Assembly (NCBI GenBank): GCA_026985055.1
Contig: JALSQZ010000013.1
Location: 124,001-188,000, forward strand
DNA length: 64,000 nt
Reading direction: 5' to 3'
Source of the DNA: Sedimenticola sp.
Lineage (GTDB): Bacteria; Pseudomonadota; Gammaproteobacteria; Chromatiales; Chromatiaceae
This document shows, piece by piece, positions 41,231 to 49,408 of this stretch. A program made the position numbers and the translations under genes. The notes under the pieces are model-generated. The model was not told the DNA's origin. It was given only the letters and a program-made list of their open reading frames with translations, and did not search any database. Every line of letters starts with the position of its first letter. Position 1 is the stretch's first letter.

Positions 41231-43246
41231 ATGAGTAAAGATTTCCGAGAATTTCAGCTTGTTTCCCGCTTCGAGCCCGGGGGCGACCAGCCGGAGGCCA
41301 TCGTGCGTCTGAGCGAAGGCATAGGTAATGGCGAGGCCGGCATGACCCTGCTCGGGGTCACTGGCTCGGGCAAGACTTTCACTGTCGCCAACGTCATCCA
41401 GCGTTTGCAGCGCCCGGCCATTGTGCTGGCCCCCAACAAGACCCTGGCGGCCCAGCTCTACGGCGAGTTTCGGGAGTTCTTTCCCCACAATGCCGTAGAG
41501 TATTTCGTGTCCTACTACGACTATTATCAGCCCGAGGCCTATGTGCCCGCTTCGGATACCTTCATTGAGAAGGATGCCTCGATCAATGAGCATGTGGAGC
41601 AGATGCGTCTGTCCGCGACCAAAGCCGTGCTGGAACGCCGGGACACCATTATTGTGGCTACGGTATCCGCCATCTACGGGCTGGGTGACCCGCGCCAATA
41701 CATGTCCATGCTGCTGCATCTGGTGCGGGGCGAACCCGTTGAACACCGCGCCATTCTGCGCCGGCTGAGTGATCTGCAGTACACCCGCAATGAGGTGGAA
41801 CTGCACCGGGGAAGCTACCGGGTAAGGGGGGATGTGATCGACATTCATCCCGCGGAGACCGAGGATGAGGCGGTTCGCATCGAACTGTTCGACGACGAAA
41901 TCGAATCCATTGCCCTTTTCGATCCTCTTACCGGTGAAGTGAAACGCCGGGTGCCGCGCTACACGGTGTATCCCAAGACTCATTACGTGACGCCCCGGGA
42001 GACCATTCTGGACGCTGTGGAGCAGATCAAGGCCGAGTTGAAGGAACGTCTCGACCAGCTGCGTGACAGCAACAAGCTGCTGGAGGCCCAGCGTCTGGAA
42101 CAACGTACCCGTTTCGATCTGGAGATGATGCTGGAACTGGGTTATTGCTCGGGAATCGAGAACTACTCCCGATATCTCAGTGGCAGGGCGCCAGGAGAGC
42201 CGCCACCAACCCTGTTCGATTATCTGCCTGCCGATTCCCTGCTGGTGGTGGATGAGTCCCATGTCACCATTCCCCAACTGGGTGCCATGTACAAAGGGGA
42301 TCGATCACGCAAGGAAACGCTGGTGGAATACGGTTTCCGTCTGCCATCGGCCCTGGATAACCGGCCTTTGCGTTTCGATGAGTTCGAAAGCCGCTGTCCC
42401 CAGGCAATCTATGTGTCCGCCACGCCACGGGAATACGAGATCAGTCATTCCGGTGAAGTAGTGGAACAGGTGGTGCGTCCCACAGGACTGGTGGATCCGG
42501 AAGTGGAAGTGCGTCCGGCCACTACCCAGGTGGATGATCTGCTTTCGGAAATCAATCTGCGCGTGGCCGACGGCGACCGGGTGCTGGTAACCACGCTCAC
42601 CAAGAAAATGGCCGAGGATCTCACCGACTACCTCATGGAGCATGACGTGCGGGTGCGCTACCTGCATTCGGATATCGATACCGTAGAGCGCGTGGAGATC
42701 ATCCGGGACCTGCGTCTTGGAGAATTCGATGTACTGGTAGGCATCAACCTTCTGCGTGAGGGGCTGGACATGCCGGAAGTTTCCCTGGTGGCCATTCTGG
42801 ATGCGGACAAGGAAGGTTTTCTGCGTTCCGTGGGGTCGCTCATTCAGACCATCGGGCGGGCGGCGCGCAATGCCCGGGGCAAGGCCATCCTCTATGCGGA
42901 CAGGATCACCGGCTCCATGAAACAGGCCATGGAAGAAACCGAGCGGCGTCGCGCCAAACAGATCGCCTTTAATGAAGTACACGGCATCACCCCAAAAACC
43001 GTGCAGAAAAAAATCGCCGACATCATGGAATCGGCCTATCCGGGGGGACAGAAATCCGCCCGTGAATATGCCCGGGTTGCAGAAGAAGAAGCAGCCTACG
43101 CACGCCTCTCGGCAAAGGAACTGGCAAGAAAACTGAAAGACATGGAAAACGCCATGTATGAACATGCGCGCAATCTGGAGTTCGAAGAAGCGGCGCGGGT
43201 AAGAGACGAGATCCGGCAGCTCAAGGAAATGGGACTGGTAGCCTGA
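41231..43246 (+). CDS. uvrB: Excinuclease ABC subunit B
   Basis: The 671-residue helicase-like repair protein has Walker A GVTGSGKT, the beta-hairpin [21 protein letters not shown] and the C-terminal UVR motif ([20 protein letters not shown]). The ATG at 41231 begins [20 protein letters not shown]. No LexA box was recognised upstream. Confidence 0.97.
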   Translation: MSKDFREFQLVSRFEPGGDQPEAIVRLSEGIGNGEAGMTLLGVTGSGKTFTVANVIQRLQRPAIVLAPNKTLAAQLYGEFREFFPHNAVEYFVSYYDYYQPEAYVPASDTFIEKDASINEHVEQMRLSATKAVLERRDTIIVATVSAIYGLGDPRQYMSMLLHLVRGEPVEHRAILRRLSDLQYTRNEVELHRGSYRVRGDVIDIHPAETEDEAVRIELFDDEIESIALFDPLTGEVKRRVPRYTVYPKTHYVTPRETILDAVEQIKAELKERLDQLRDSNKLLEAQRLEQRTRFDLEMMLELGYCSGIENYSRYLSGRAPGEPPPTLFDYLPADSLLVVDESHVTIPQLGAMYKGDRSRKETLVEYGFRLPSALDNRPLRFDEFESRCPQAIYVSATPREYEISHSGEVVEQVVRPTGLVDPEVEVRPATTQVDDLLSEINLRVADGDRVLVTTLTKKMAEDLTDYLMEHDVRVRYLHSDIDTVERVEIIRDLRLGEFDVLVGINLLREGLDMPEVSLVAILDADKEGFLRSVGSLIQTIGRAARNARGKAILYADRITGSMKQAMEETERRRAKQIAFNEVHGITPKTVQKKIADIMESAYPGGQKSAREYARVAEEEAAYARLSAKELARKLKDMENAMYEHARNLEFEEAARVRDEIRQLKEMGLVA

Positions 43247-43261
43247 GACAGGAAAAGGGAA

Positions 43262-43412
43262 GGGTTTCTCGAAAAATCGGGATGCCCGAGCGGGACAGGG
43301 ATGTGCCGCCATTTTCGATCACCGCAAGTGATTGAAAATGTGAGCAAAGAGGAAATTGCATTTTCTCTTTGCGACGAGAAAAATTCCATGGACGGAATTT
43401 TTCGAGATCCCC
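43262..43412 (-). repeat. 151-bp multi-hairpin repeat, copy R2 (inverted)
   Basis: This is the same element as R1 and R3 in the opposite orientation, with matching hairpins and exactly the same length. Its outer hairpin is partly decayed at the left end (GGGTTTCTCG against CGGGATGCCC). GGAA stands directly on each side, a possible short target duplication. It lies just after uvrB. Confidence 0.88.
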
Positions 43413-43447
43413 GGAAGAGCGGCGATCCCTGCCGCGCGAACCGCAAG

Positions 43448-43627
43448 TCAGGTCATCAGGGACAGGGCTGCCAGGTAACTGACCACAGCGGCGACAAAGG
43501 CGCCAATTTCAATCAGGGTGCGCAACCTGCGAACGCTGGACCGGCGTTTGTGCCTGTAAACTGCCTGATCCAGACTGGAAATTACCCCGTGAGCCTGATC
43601 ACGCATCAGATAGCTGCTGTAGTTCAT
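43448..43627 (-). CDS. Small single-TM protein of unknown function
   Basis: A 59-codon gene is supported by a good ribosome site (GGGAGACGA, about 6 bases before the ATG) and by the protein layout. It has a polar N-terminus (MNYSSYLMRDQAHGVISSLD), a strongly basic middle (RHKRRSSVRRLR) and one C-terminal membrane helix (IGAFVAAVVSYLAALSLM). The basic segment before the helix predicts a cytoplasmic N-terminus. No family is recognised. Confidence 0.62.
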   Translation of the reverse strand: MNYSSYLMRDQAHGVISSLDQAVYRHKRRSSVRRLRTLIEIGAFVAAVVSYLAALSLMT

Positions 43628-43981
43628 TCTTCGTCTCCCATATCGATTGTTCTATTGTAGTTCTATCCTAGCACAAAAAGAGAACATGACAAGAACAAAA
43701 AACGCTGGTGAGGACATGGCGAAAAAATGGATAGTTTTTGGCGGAGCCGGTGTGCCCAATTTATTACGAGTATTCAATCGCTTACAAGATTTCTACGATG
43801 GCTGCAGCAGCCTGTGCCAGGGACATTCGGAATCAAAGCCGGGTATCCGTGGAAATATTTCCGCGTAAATCAGCGAAATCCCCGATAATCCTGTGGCATA
43901 ATCCGCGCCTTGCGAGTAACCAGGAAACACTGAATTCGTGATGAACTTGTTTGTCGTTATCAGGCTCAATCAGAGCTTCTG
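43628..43981. other. Stretch with no supported gene
   Basis: These 354 bases lie between the small minus-strand gene and the small plus-strand gene. Short open frames exist (for example from the ATG at 43716, MAKKWIVFGGAG) but I recognise no family. A TATA-like CATAAT near 43898 could be a -10 box for the downstream operon. Confidence 0.5.
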
Positions 43982-44179
43982 ATGAAACAGAACCCTGTCG
44001 AACATGCCGTCGAAATGCTTTGTCTGAAAGGTTGCAAGGCCTTGTGGACGGACATTTCCCTGATGGAGGACGGCGAGATACTGCCGGAACTCCAAGGCCT
44101 GGACGATGAACAGCGAAATCAGGTGCTGGTGGAGATAAAATCCATCATGGCCGTGTACAAGGGCAGTTGCAGTCTATGA
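43982..44179 (+). CDS. Small conserved-looking protein of unknown function
   Basis: The 65-residue acidic helical protein (VEHAVEMLCLKGCKALWTDI, then DDEQRNQVLVEIKSIMAVY) ends by overlapping the ArnD-like gene by 4 bases (ATGA), which supports real translation. It has two cysteines near the start (CLKGC) and no membrane segment. Its role may be tied to the next gene. Confidence 0.65.
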   Translation: MKQNPVEHAVEMLCLKGCKALWTDISLMEDGEILPELQGLDDEQRNQVLVEIKSIMAVYKGSCSL

Positions 44180-45015
44180 GAATCGCGCTGAAGATCGACG
44201 TATCCACACTCAATGCCGCTACTGTGGGCGTACCGCGCTTGCTCAAGTTGTTCGGGGAATATCAGGTTACCGCCAGCTTCTTTTTTGCCGTGGATTTCAG
44301 CGGCAGGGGCAAGGGGCTGTTGGGCAAGGCGGCTTCTCTGCTGGCCAAAACCGGCAAGGCAGAGATGAGTTTGCAGGAGTCCATGCTTGCGGTGGCCGAT
44401 GCGGGGCATGAAATCGGCCTTCTGGCGAATGATGCCGACGCCTGGTGCAAGCAGGCGGCATTTGCCGATGCGGACTGGACCAGTCATCAGCTGGCTTTGG
44501 GCATGGAAAACTTTGAGGAGCTGCTCGGTCATGCGCCCAACCGTTTCGCGGCCCCCTGCTGGCAGGTAAATGCGCATTTATTGCGCATGGAAGAACGTCT
44601 GGAGTTCCGCTATGCCAGTGATGTGCGAGGCAAGTATCCCTTCTTTCCTTCATTGCATGATGTGGTATCCCGCTGCCCGCAGATTCCCACCACTCTGCCC
44701 ACCTTGTCCGAACTTATGCTTCAGCCGGAGATCGGCCTGGAAAAGGCCCACGAATATCTCTATGCGGATAGCCGCAGGGTGCTGCCTTTTGGGCATGTCT
44801 ATACCGCCAGCGCCGACCAGGAAGGCATCGCCCATCTGGAATTCATGGAAAAGATGCTCATCATGTGGAAAGGGCAGGAGGGCAGTTTGCGCACCCTGGG
44901 AGAGATTCGCAGGGAGCTGGATCTGGAACAGTTGCCCGTGCATCAGGTAGGCTGGGCCGAAGTGCCGGGGCGGCGTGAACATCTGGCCAGTCAAAGCCTG
45001 AAAGTGGAAACATGA
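44176..45015 (+). CDS. ArnD-like polysaccharide deacetylase-fold protein, active site lost
   Basis: The 279-residue protein follows ArnD (deformylase of undecaprenyl-linked formamido-arabinose) along its length: ALKIDVST, GVPRLLKLF, TASFFFAVD, FRYASDVRGKYPFFP and QIPTTLPTLSELM. The metal and catalytic positions are changed. The HAWDHH motif reads LANDAD (His to Leu83 and Ala87), and TIHAEVEG reads TASADQEG (His to Ser212). It is therefore probably not a metal-dependent deformylase and may bind a lipid or sugar. Start at the overlapping ATG at 44176. Confidence 0.82.
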   Translation: MRIALKIDVSTLNAATVGVPRLLKLFGEYQVTASFFFAVDFSGRGKGLLGKAASLLAKTGKAEMSLQESMLAVADAGHEIGLLANDADAWCKQAAFADADWTSHQLALGMENFEELLGHAPNRFAAPCWQVNAHLLRMEERLEFRYASDVRGKYPFFPSLHDVVSRCPQIPTTLPTLSELMLQPEIGLEKAHEYLYADSRRVLPFGHVYTASADQEGIAHLEFMEKMLIMWKGQEGSLRTLGEIRRELDLEQLPVHQVGWAEVPGRREHLASQSLKVET

Positions 45016-45377
45016 ACCTGGAAAAGCGGCGGCGCAGCAACCGGGAATTGCGCGGTTGGGTATATTCCTCAACTTCTGCCATACATGGCACCGGCCTGTT
45101 TGCCGCCAGGGACATTCCCGCAGGCAGCTATATCGGCAGCTACCATGGTCCGAGAGCCACGCGCAATGGCATGTATGTGCTTTGGGTTTGTGAATCATCG
45201 GATGAAGACGGAGAAGAATGGGTGGGTTGCAGCGGGCGCAATCTGCTCCGCTATCTGAATCATGCGCGAGACTGCAATGCGGAGTTCGATGGCCTGGATC
45301 TGTACGCAATCAGAAATATCCGCCGGGATGAAGAAATCACCTTCTACTATGGTGATGAGTTCCATGAGCAACTCTGA
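45012..45377 (+). CDS. SET domain protein
   Basis: The 121-residue protein is essentially one SET domain: GTGLFAARDIPAGSYIGSY, then LNHARDCNAEF (the NHxxxxN-type SAM/substrate motif) and DEEITFYYGDEF. It should be a small lysine methyltransferase. The overlap of 4 bases with the ArnD-like gene and of 14 with cmoA suggests an RNA- or ribosome-related target, but that is only guilt by association. Confidence 0.87.
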   Translation: MNLEKRRRSNRELRGWVYSSTSAIHGTGLFAARDIPAGSYIGSYHGPRATRNGMYVLWVCESSDEDGEEWVGCSGRNLLRYLNHARDCNAEFDGLDLYAIRNIRRDEEITFYYGDEFHEQL

Positions 45378-46113
45378 CAGGTCTGATTCCGGCTTGCGCG
45401 ACAATCTGTTTGCCAGTCCCCAAGCACGCATAGACAGCTTTGTTTTCGATGAGCGTGTCGCAGCGGTTTTTTCCGACATGATCTCCCGCTCCGTGCCCGG
45501 CTATGCCACCATCATTGGCATGATCGGTCTGCTTGCGGAACAGCATGCCATTCCCGGCAGCCGGCTCTATGATCTGGGCTGTTCCCTGGGAGCCGCCACG
45601 GTTTCCATGGGGCATGCGATAGGGGACAGGGAATGCCAGCTGGTGGCGGTGGACAACGCAAAGCCCATGCTGGACAAGGCGCGCGAGCAGTTTTCCCGGC
45701 ACTTGTCCGTATCCGTGGAAACCCATTGTGCAGATATCCGGAAGGTGGTGGTATGCGACGCATCCGTGGTCGTGCTCAATTTTACCCTGCAGTTTCTGCC
45801 TGTGGAGGAGCGTCTTCCTCTGTTGCGCAACATTTGCCGCGGGATGTACAAGGACGGCGTCCTGATCCTGTCGGAGAAAATTGCCGGCGCTGACGCCGGG
45901 GAAGATCGCTTGCTGGTGGAGTTGCATCATGCCTTCAAGCGCGCCAATGGCTATTCCGATCTGGAAGTCAGCCAGAAACGCGCCGCGCTGGAAAAAGTTC
46001 TGCTGCCGGAAACCATTGCCACGCACAAGAAGCGCCTGTATGCAGCGGGTTTCGCCCGGGTGGATCTTTGGTTCCAGTGTTTCAACTTCGTGTCTTTCAT
46101 CGCCCGACCGTGA
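45364..46113 (+). CDS. cmoA: Carboxy-SAM synthase
   Basis: CmoA makes carboxy-S-adenosylmethionine from SAM and prephenate for wobble uridine modification. The 249-residue protein has DNLFA, FVFDERVAAVFSDMI, the SAM motif LYDLGCSLGAATVSM and VVLNFTLQFLP, as in the family. The ATG at 45364 is the most family-like start. It overlaps cmoB by GTGA. Confidence 0.95.
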   Translation: MSNSDRSDSGLRDNLFASPQARIDSFVFDERVAAVFSDMISRSVPGYATIIGMIGLLAEQHAIPGSRLYDLGCSLGAATVSMGHAIGDRECQLVAVDNAKPMLDKAREQFSRHLSVSVETHCADIRKVVVCDASVVVLNFTLQFLPVEERLPLLRNICRGMYKDGVLILSEKIAGADAGEDRLLVELHHAFKRANGYSDLEVSQKRAALEKVLLPETIATHKKRLYAAGFARVDLWFQCFNFVSFIARP

Positions 46114-47084
46114 TTCACATTCAAGCCATTCAGGAACAGCTGCGCCAGGCTGGCATGCACTCCTGGGCTGAACTTGTTCCCGGGCAGATGCGCCAGGCGC
46201 TGGCGGTGGACCGGCATGGGGATCTGGAACGCTGGCGCTATCTTTTACAGCAATTGCCCAAGGTGCAGACCAGGGATCTGGATCTCAAAGCGGATCGGCT
46301 GAGGATAGGCCGCAAAGAAGAAATCGATGAACAAACGCGCAGGGATATTTTCCAGTCCCTGCGTGCGCTGCAGCCCTGGCGCAAGGGGCCTTATGAGGTA
46401 TTCGGTATTCATGTCGATACCGAATGGCGCTCCGACTGGAAATGGCAGCGCCTCAAAGATGGAATTCAATCCCTGTACGGACGCAAGGTGCTGGACGTGG
46501 GCTGTGGCAGCGGGTATCACGCCTGGCGCATGGCAGGTGATGGAGCGGAGCTGGTGGTTGGCATTGATCCCAGCCTGCTTTTTCTAACGCAGTTTTCCGC
46601 TATCAAACATTTCATGGCGGAACCGCCGAATGTGCATTTTCTGCCTCTGGGCATAGAGGCCATACCGGAAAACCTGACCGCTTTCGATACGGTGTTTTCC
46701 ATGGGAATTCTGTATCACCGGCGCTCCCCCCTGGATCATCTTTCCGATCTGCGCGGCTGTCTGCGTTCTGGTGGAGAGCTGGTGCTGGAAACCCTGGTCG
46801 TGGAAGGCGACGAAAATACCGTGCTGGTGCCGCAAGGCCGGTATGCCAAGATGCGCAATGTCTGGTTCATTCCTTCCGTTGCCGCGTTGAGCAACTGGCT
46901 GCGGCGTTGCGCTTACCGGGATATCCGGGTTGTGGATGTTACCCGCACCACTACTCTGGAACAGCGTCGCACCGATTGGATGGCGTTCGAATCCCTGGCC
47001 GAATTTCTCGATGCGGAAGATTCGAGCCTTACCGTGGAAGGCTATCCTGCACCCCTTCGGGCAACACTGGTGGCTACTGTCTGA
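46110..47084 (+). CDS. cmoB: tRNA U34 carboxymethyltransferase
   Basis: CmoB uses carboxy-SAM to turn 5-hydroxyuridine-34 into cmo5U in tRNA. The 324-residue protein has RKGPYEVFGIHVDTEWRSDWKW (in pieces), VLDVGCGSGYHAWRM and GILYHRRSPLDHL. The GTG start overlaps the cmoA stop. A transposon-like element begins 4 bases after the stop. Confidence 0.96.
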   Translation: MIHIQAIQEQLRQAGMHSWAELVPGQMRQALAVDRHGDLERWRYLLQQLPKVQTRDLDLKADRLRIGRKEEIDEQTRRDIFQSLRALQPWRKGPYEVFGIHVDTEWRSDWKWQRLKDGIQSLYGRKVLDVGCGSGYHAWRMAGDGAELVVGIDPSLLFLTQFSAIKHFMAEPPNVHFLPLGIEAIPENLTAFDTVFSMGILYHRRSPLDHLSDLRGCLRSGGELVLETLVVEGDENTVLVPQGRYAKMRNVWFIPSVAALSNWLRRCAYRDIRVVDVTRTTTLEQRRTDWMAFESLAEFLDAEDSSLTVEGYPAPLRATLVATV

Positions 47085-47087
47085 GAG

Positions 47088-47336
47088 TTAACCCGAATAT
47101 TGCGCCGGAATCCGGAATTTTCCCGGAGAGATTTTTGCCCAGATTGTTCGAACGGACAAAAGTCGATGTTATTCATCGACTTGCAGTGCGTTCGGGCAAG
47201 CTGGGTGAAAAGATCCCGGGAAAAACCGGATAGCATGACAGGTACGAGCTGTATCCAGCATAATCGTCACGCAACAGGCTGTAATTCATGGTAAAAAACC
47301 CACATTTTGCGCGTTCTGGTGCAATATTCGGGTTAA
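47088..47336. mobile_element. 249-bp MITE-like element with terminal inverted repeats
   Basis: The ends TTAACCCGAATATTGC (47088-47103) and GCAATATTCGGGTTAA (47321-47336) are perfect 16-base inverted repeats; extended to 23 bases they match at 21 positions (next bases GCCGGAA and ACCAGAA). The inside has no transposase and carries a long hairpin at 47110-47231. The right end lies within the 3' coding end of the minus-strand lipoprotein gene. No clear target-site duplication was seen. Confidence 0.68.
47110..47231. repeat. 122-bp imperfect hairpin inside the element
   Basis: Two arms of 59 and 58 bases pair from ATCCGG...CCGGAT at the base to AAGTCGATG/CATCGACTT around a TTATT loop, with helices such as CCCGG, CCCAG/CTGGG and CGAACG/CGTTCG between small internal loops. 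It could fold as RNA or as single-stranded DNA. Confidence 0.75.
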
Positions 47337-48266
47337 GGGGATCTTCATGTGCAGCAGTCTGGCGCTACCGTCACCGTCATCGTCTGCAACCAGGTAAATC
47401 TTTCCGTCCGGCGTCGTGGTCATTCCTTCCAGTTTGCCGTTGTTGCCACAAACCATGGGATAGAGGGAGAGAATATCCAGAAATGGCTGTTTGTTCAGTA
47501 ACGGGTAATGCCCCTCTGTTTGTCCCGGCGTGGTGGGCAGGAATATCCGGTACAGCTGTTTGGTTCGGGCTTTGAGAAAAGGTCGATTGTCCCTTTCCAG
47601 CACCAAGGCGGAACCATCGTTCAGAAAGGAAATGCTGGACAGCCCGAGTCCCTTTCTCGCGCTCAGGGGATAGCGATAGAATTCCCATTGGCCCGTTGCC
47701 GGCCAGTATTGTCCGATCTTTACCTGTCCCCGGGGATCGTCTTTCCAGGAGCGCTGAAAAACCACGGCGACCCGCTCCTTTGTTCCGCTACCCCATGCGG
47801 CGATTCCTTCCAGTCCCGCCTTGACTGCATTCCGGCTGAGGCCGGAGGGCAGGGGAATTTCTTCCTGCACCTGTCCTTGTGCATTGGCGCGCAAGATCAG
47901 ATTGGGACGCTTCCGGCCCGGTTTGCCCTCGGATGCCAGCCAGAAGCCGTCTTCCTGGCGCCTGGCTATGCCTTCCAGATCATATTCCGCTGCTTGTCCT
48001 GCTTTGATCAGGGGAATGGAGTCGATGATATGCGCCTGTGTTCGTTCCAGTTCCATGACCAGTATTTCCGGGGGGGAGAGATTGTGGTCATGTACAGCAT
48101 ACAGGCGGTTCTCTCGCCGGGTATCACTGCTCAATCCGGAAAGCGCACCCCAGGGAAGGTCGGCTTTCATGGTTTGGCAACTGATTTCGTTTTTGCGCAG
48201 CGGGTTCAGTGCATTACAGCCGGCAAGAACCAGGCTGAGCAGGATGGTGCTGAACACGCGCATCAT
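47286..48266 (-). CDS. Lipoprotein with phytase/esterase-like domain
   Basis: The 326-residue protein has a lipobox (LSLVLAGC) and a beta-propeller-like domain of the esterase-like activity of phytase group: LYAVHDHNLSPP, YDLEGIARRQEDGFWLASEG and LEGMTTTPDGKIYLVADDDGD. It is probably an outer-membrane lipoprotein. The last 16 or so residues (after MKIP) are encoded by the inverted repeat of the 47088 element, so the native C-terminus has been replaced. The ATG at 48266 overlaps the LysR stop. Confidence 0.83.
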   Translation of the reverse strand: MMRVFSTILLSLVLAGCNALNPLRKNEISCQTMKADLPWGALSGLSSDTRRENRLYAVHDHNLSPPEILVMELERTQAHIIDSIPLIKAGQAAEYDLEGIARRQEDGFWLASEGKPGRKRPNLILRANAQGQVQEEIPLPSGLSRNAVKAGLEGIAAWGSGTKERVAVVFQRSWKDDPRGQVKIGQYWPATGQWEFYRYPLSARKGLGLSSISFLNDGSALVLERDNRPFLKARTKQLYRIFLPTTPGQTEGHYPLLNKQPFLDILSLYPMVCGNNGKLEGMTTTPDGKIYLVADDDGDGSARLLHMKIPLTRILHQNAQNVGFLP

Positions 48267-49123
48267 GGAAGGCATGAAACCAGAGCCTGGGCAGGATTGG
48301 AAAGAATGCGCTCCTGGTGTAGCACCAGTCCCAGGGAGCGTTTCAGCTGCAAATCGACGGGCAGGACTTCCAGTTTTGCCTGAACCAGCATGGTTTCCGG
48401 CAGCAGGCTCCAGCCCAGGTTTATTTCCGTCAGCATTTTCAGGGTTTCCATGTAGTTGGTGGACATTCCCAGTGAGATGCGCAGCTCACGCTCCCGAATG
48501 GCTTTTTCCAGTATGCTGCGAGTGTATGTTGTAGGACCGGGCAGCACGGCGGGATAGCGGATCAACTCTTTCAGAGATACCCGTGATTTCCCTGCCAACT
48601 CATGTTCCGGGGCGGCAACGAAGCATAACTTGTCTTCCCATAGCTTACGAACCTTAAGATTGGGTGGCGGATCGGTTGGCAGGGTAACGATGGCCAGTTC
48701 CAGTTCTCCTTTTTCCACACAACCGCAGGCCGCCTCGGAATCCATGAAGCGGATATCCAGCTGCACGTCGGGATAGGCTGTGCGATAGTGACGTAAAACA
48801 TCCGGCAAACGGTGCAGGCCAATGTGATGACTGGTGCCCAGCAGCAGCGGGCCGGAAACCTTTTCCGTCAGTTCACTGGCCAGATGTTTCAGATCCTGAG
48901 CTTGCAGCAGGAGTTCTCTTGCTCTCGGGAGTAGTGTCCTGCCGGCGTGAGTCAGACTTACCTGACGACCCATGCGGTCGAACAGGATCAATCCCAGTTC
49001 GTTTTCCAGAATGGCCAGCCGTTTGCTCACCGCAGGCTGTGTCAGATACAGTCTCTGCGCAGCCCGGGAAAATGATCCGGTTTCCGCCACTGCGAGAAAT
49101 GCCTGCAGGCTGTTGAAGTCCAT
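48263..49123 (-). CDS. LysR family transcriptional regulator
   Basis: The 286-residue protein has the LysR winged helix at the start (FNSLQAFLAVAETGSFSRAA, QPAVSKRLAILENELG) and a substrate-binding domain with RTAYPDVQLDIRFMD and PAVLPGPTTYTR. It is coupled to the lipoprotein gene and divergent from fleQ. The effector is unknown; the cbb genes are far away, so it is not assumed to be CbbR. Confidence 0.9.
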   Translation of the reverse strand: MDFNSLQAFLAVAETGSFSRAAQRLYLTQPAVSKRLAILENELGLILFDRMGRQVSLTHAGRTLLPRARELLLQAQDLKHLASELTEKVSGPLLLGTSHHIGLHRLPDVLRHYRTAYPDVQLDIRFMDSEAACGCVEKGELELAIVTLPTDPPPNLKVRKLWEDKLCFVAAPEHELAGKSRVSLKELIRYPAVLPGPTTYTRSILEKAIRERELRISLGMSTNYMETLKMLTEINLGWSLLPETMLVQAKLEVLPVDLQLKRSLGLVLHQERILSNPAQALVSCLP

Positions 49124-49408
49124 ATTTGATTCGTCTCGGTCTCTGGTCTCAAGGAACCTGGCATACGTGCCTGATTCAAGGCAATAACAGAACGCATTGG
49201 CAAGGTGGCATGTCTTGCTCCACGAAAGGGATGTTGAAAAGCCGTATTGCGCTGTGTTTCGCGAAAAAGTATTTCCATCAAAATATTGACGCTATTTGAC
49301 AAGTTTTTCACTTGACCCTTTGATTGGTTTATTGAATTATACTCAATGTAAACTAAAGTTCAGACGCCGGATGGGAATGATTCGAATGGAAACAAAGGAG
49401 CTGTGAAT

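Noticed and set aside
43301..43660. Open frame of 119 codons with a peptide that recurs at 57377-57772
   Set aside because: The shared peptide is simply the translation of the 151-bp hairpin repeat in one frame. There is no ribosome site or family, and the repeat is structural DNA.
47110..47231. Integron attC site
   Set aside because: The hairpin is of suitable size, but the conserved RYYYAAC/GTTRRRY ends and a cassette array are missing, and it sits inside matched terminal repeats.
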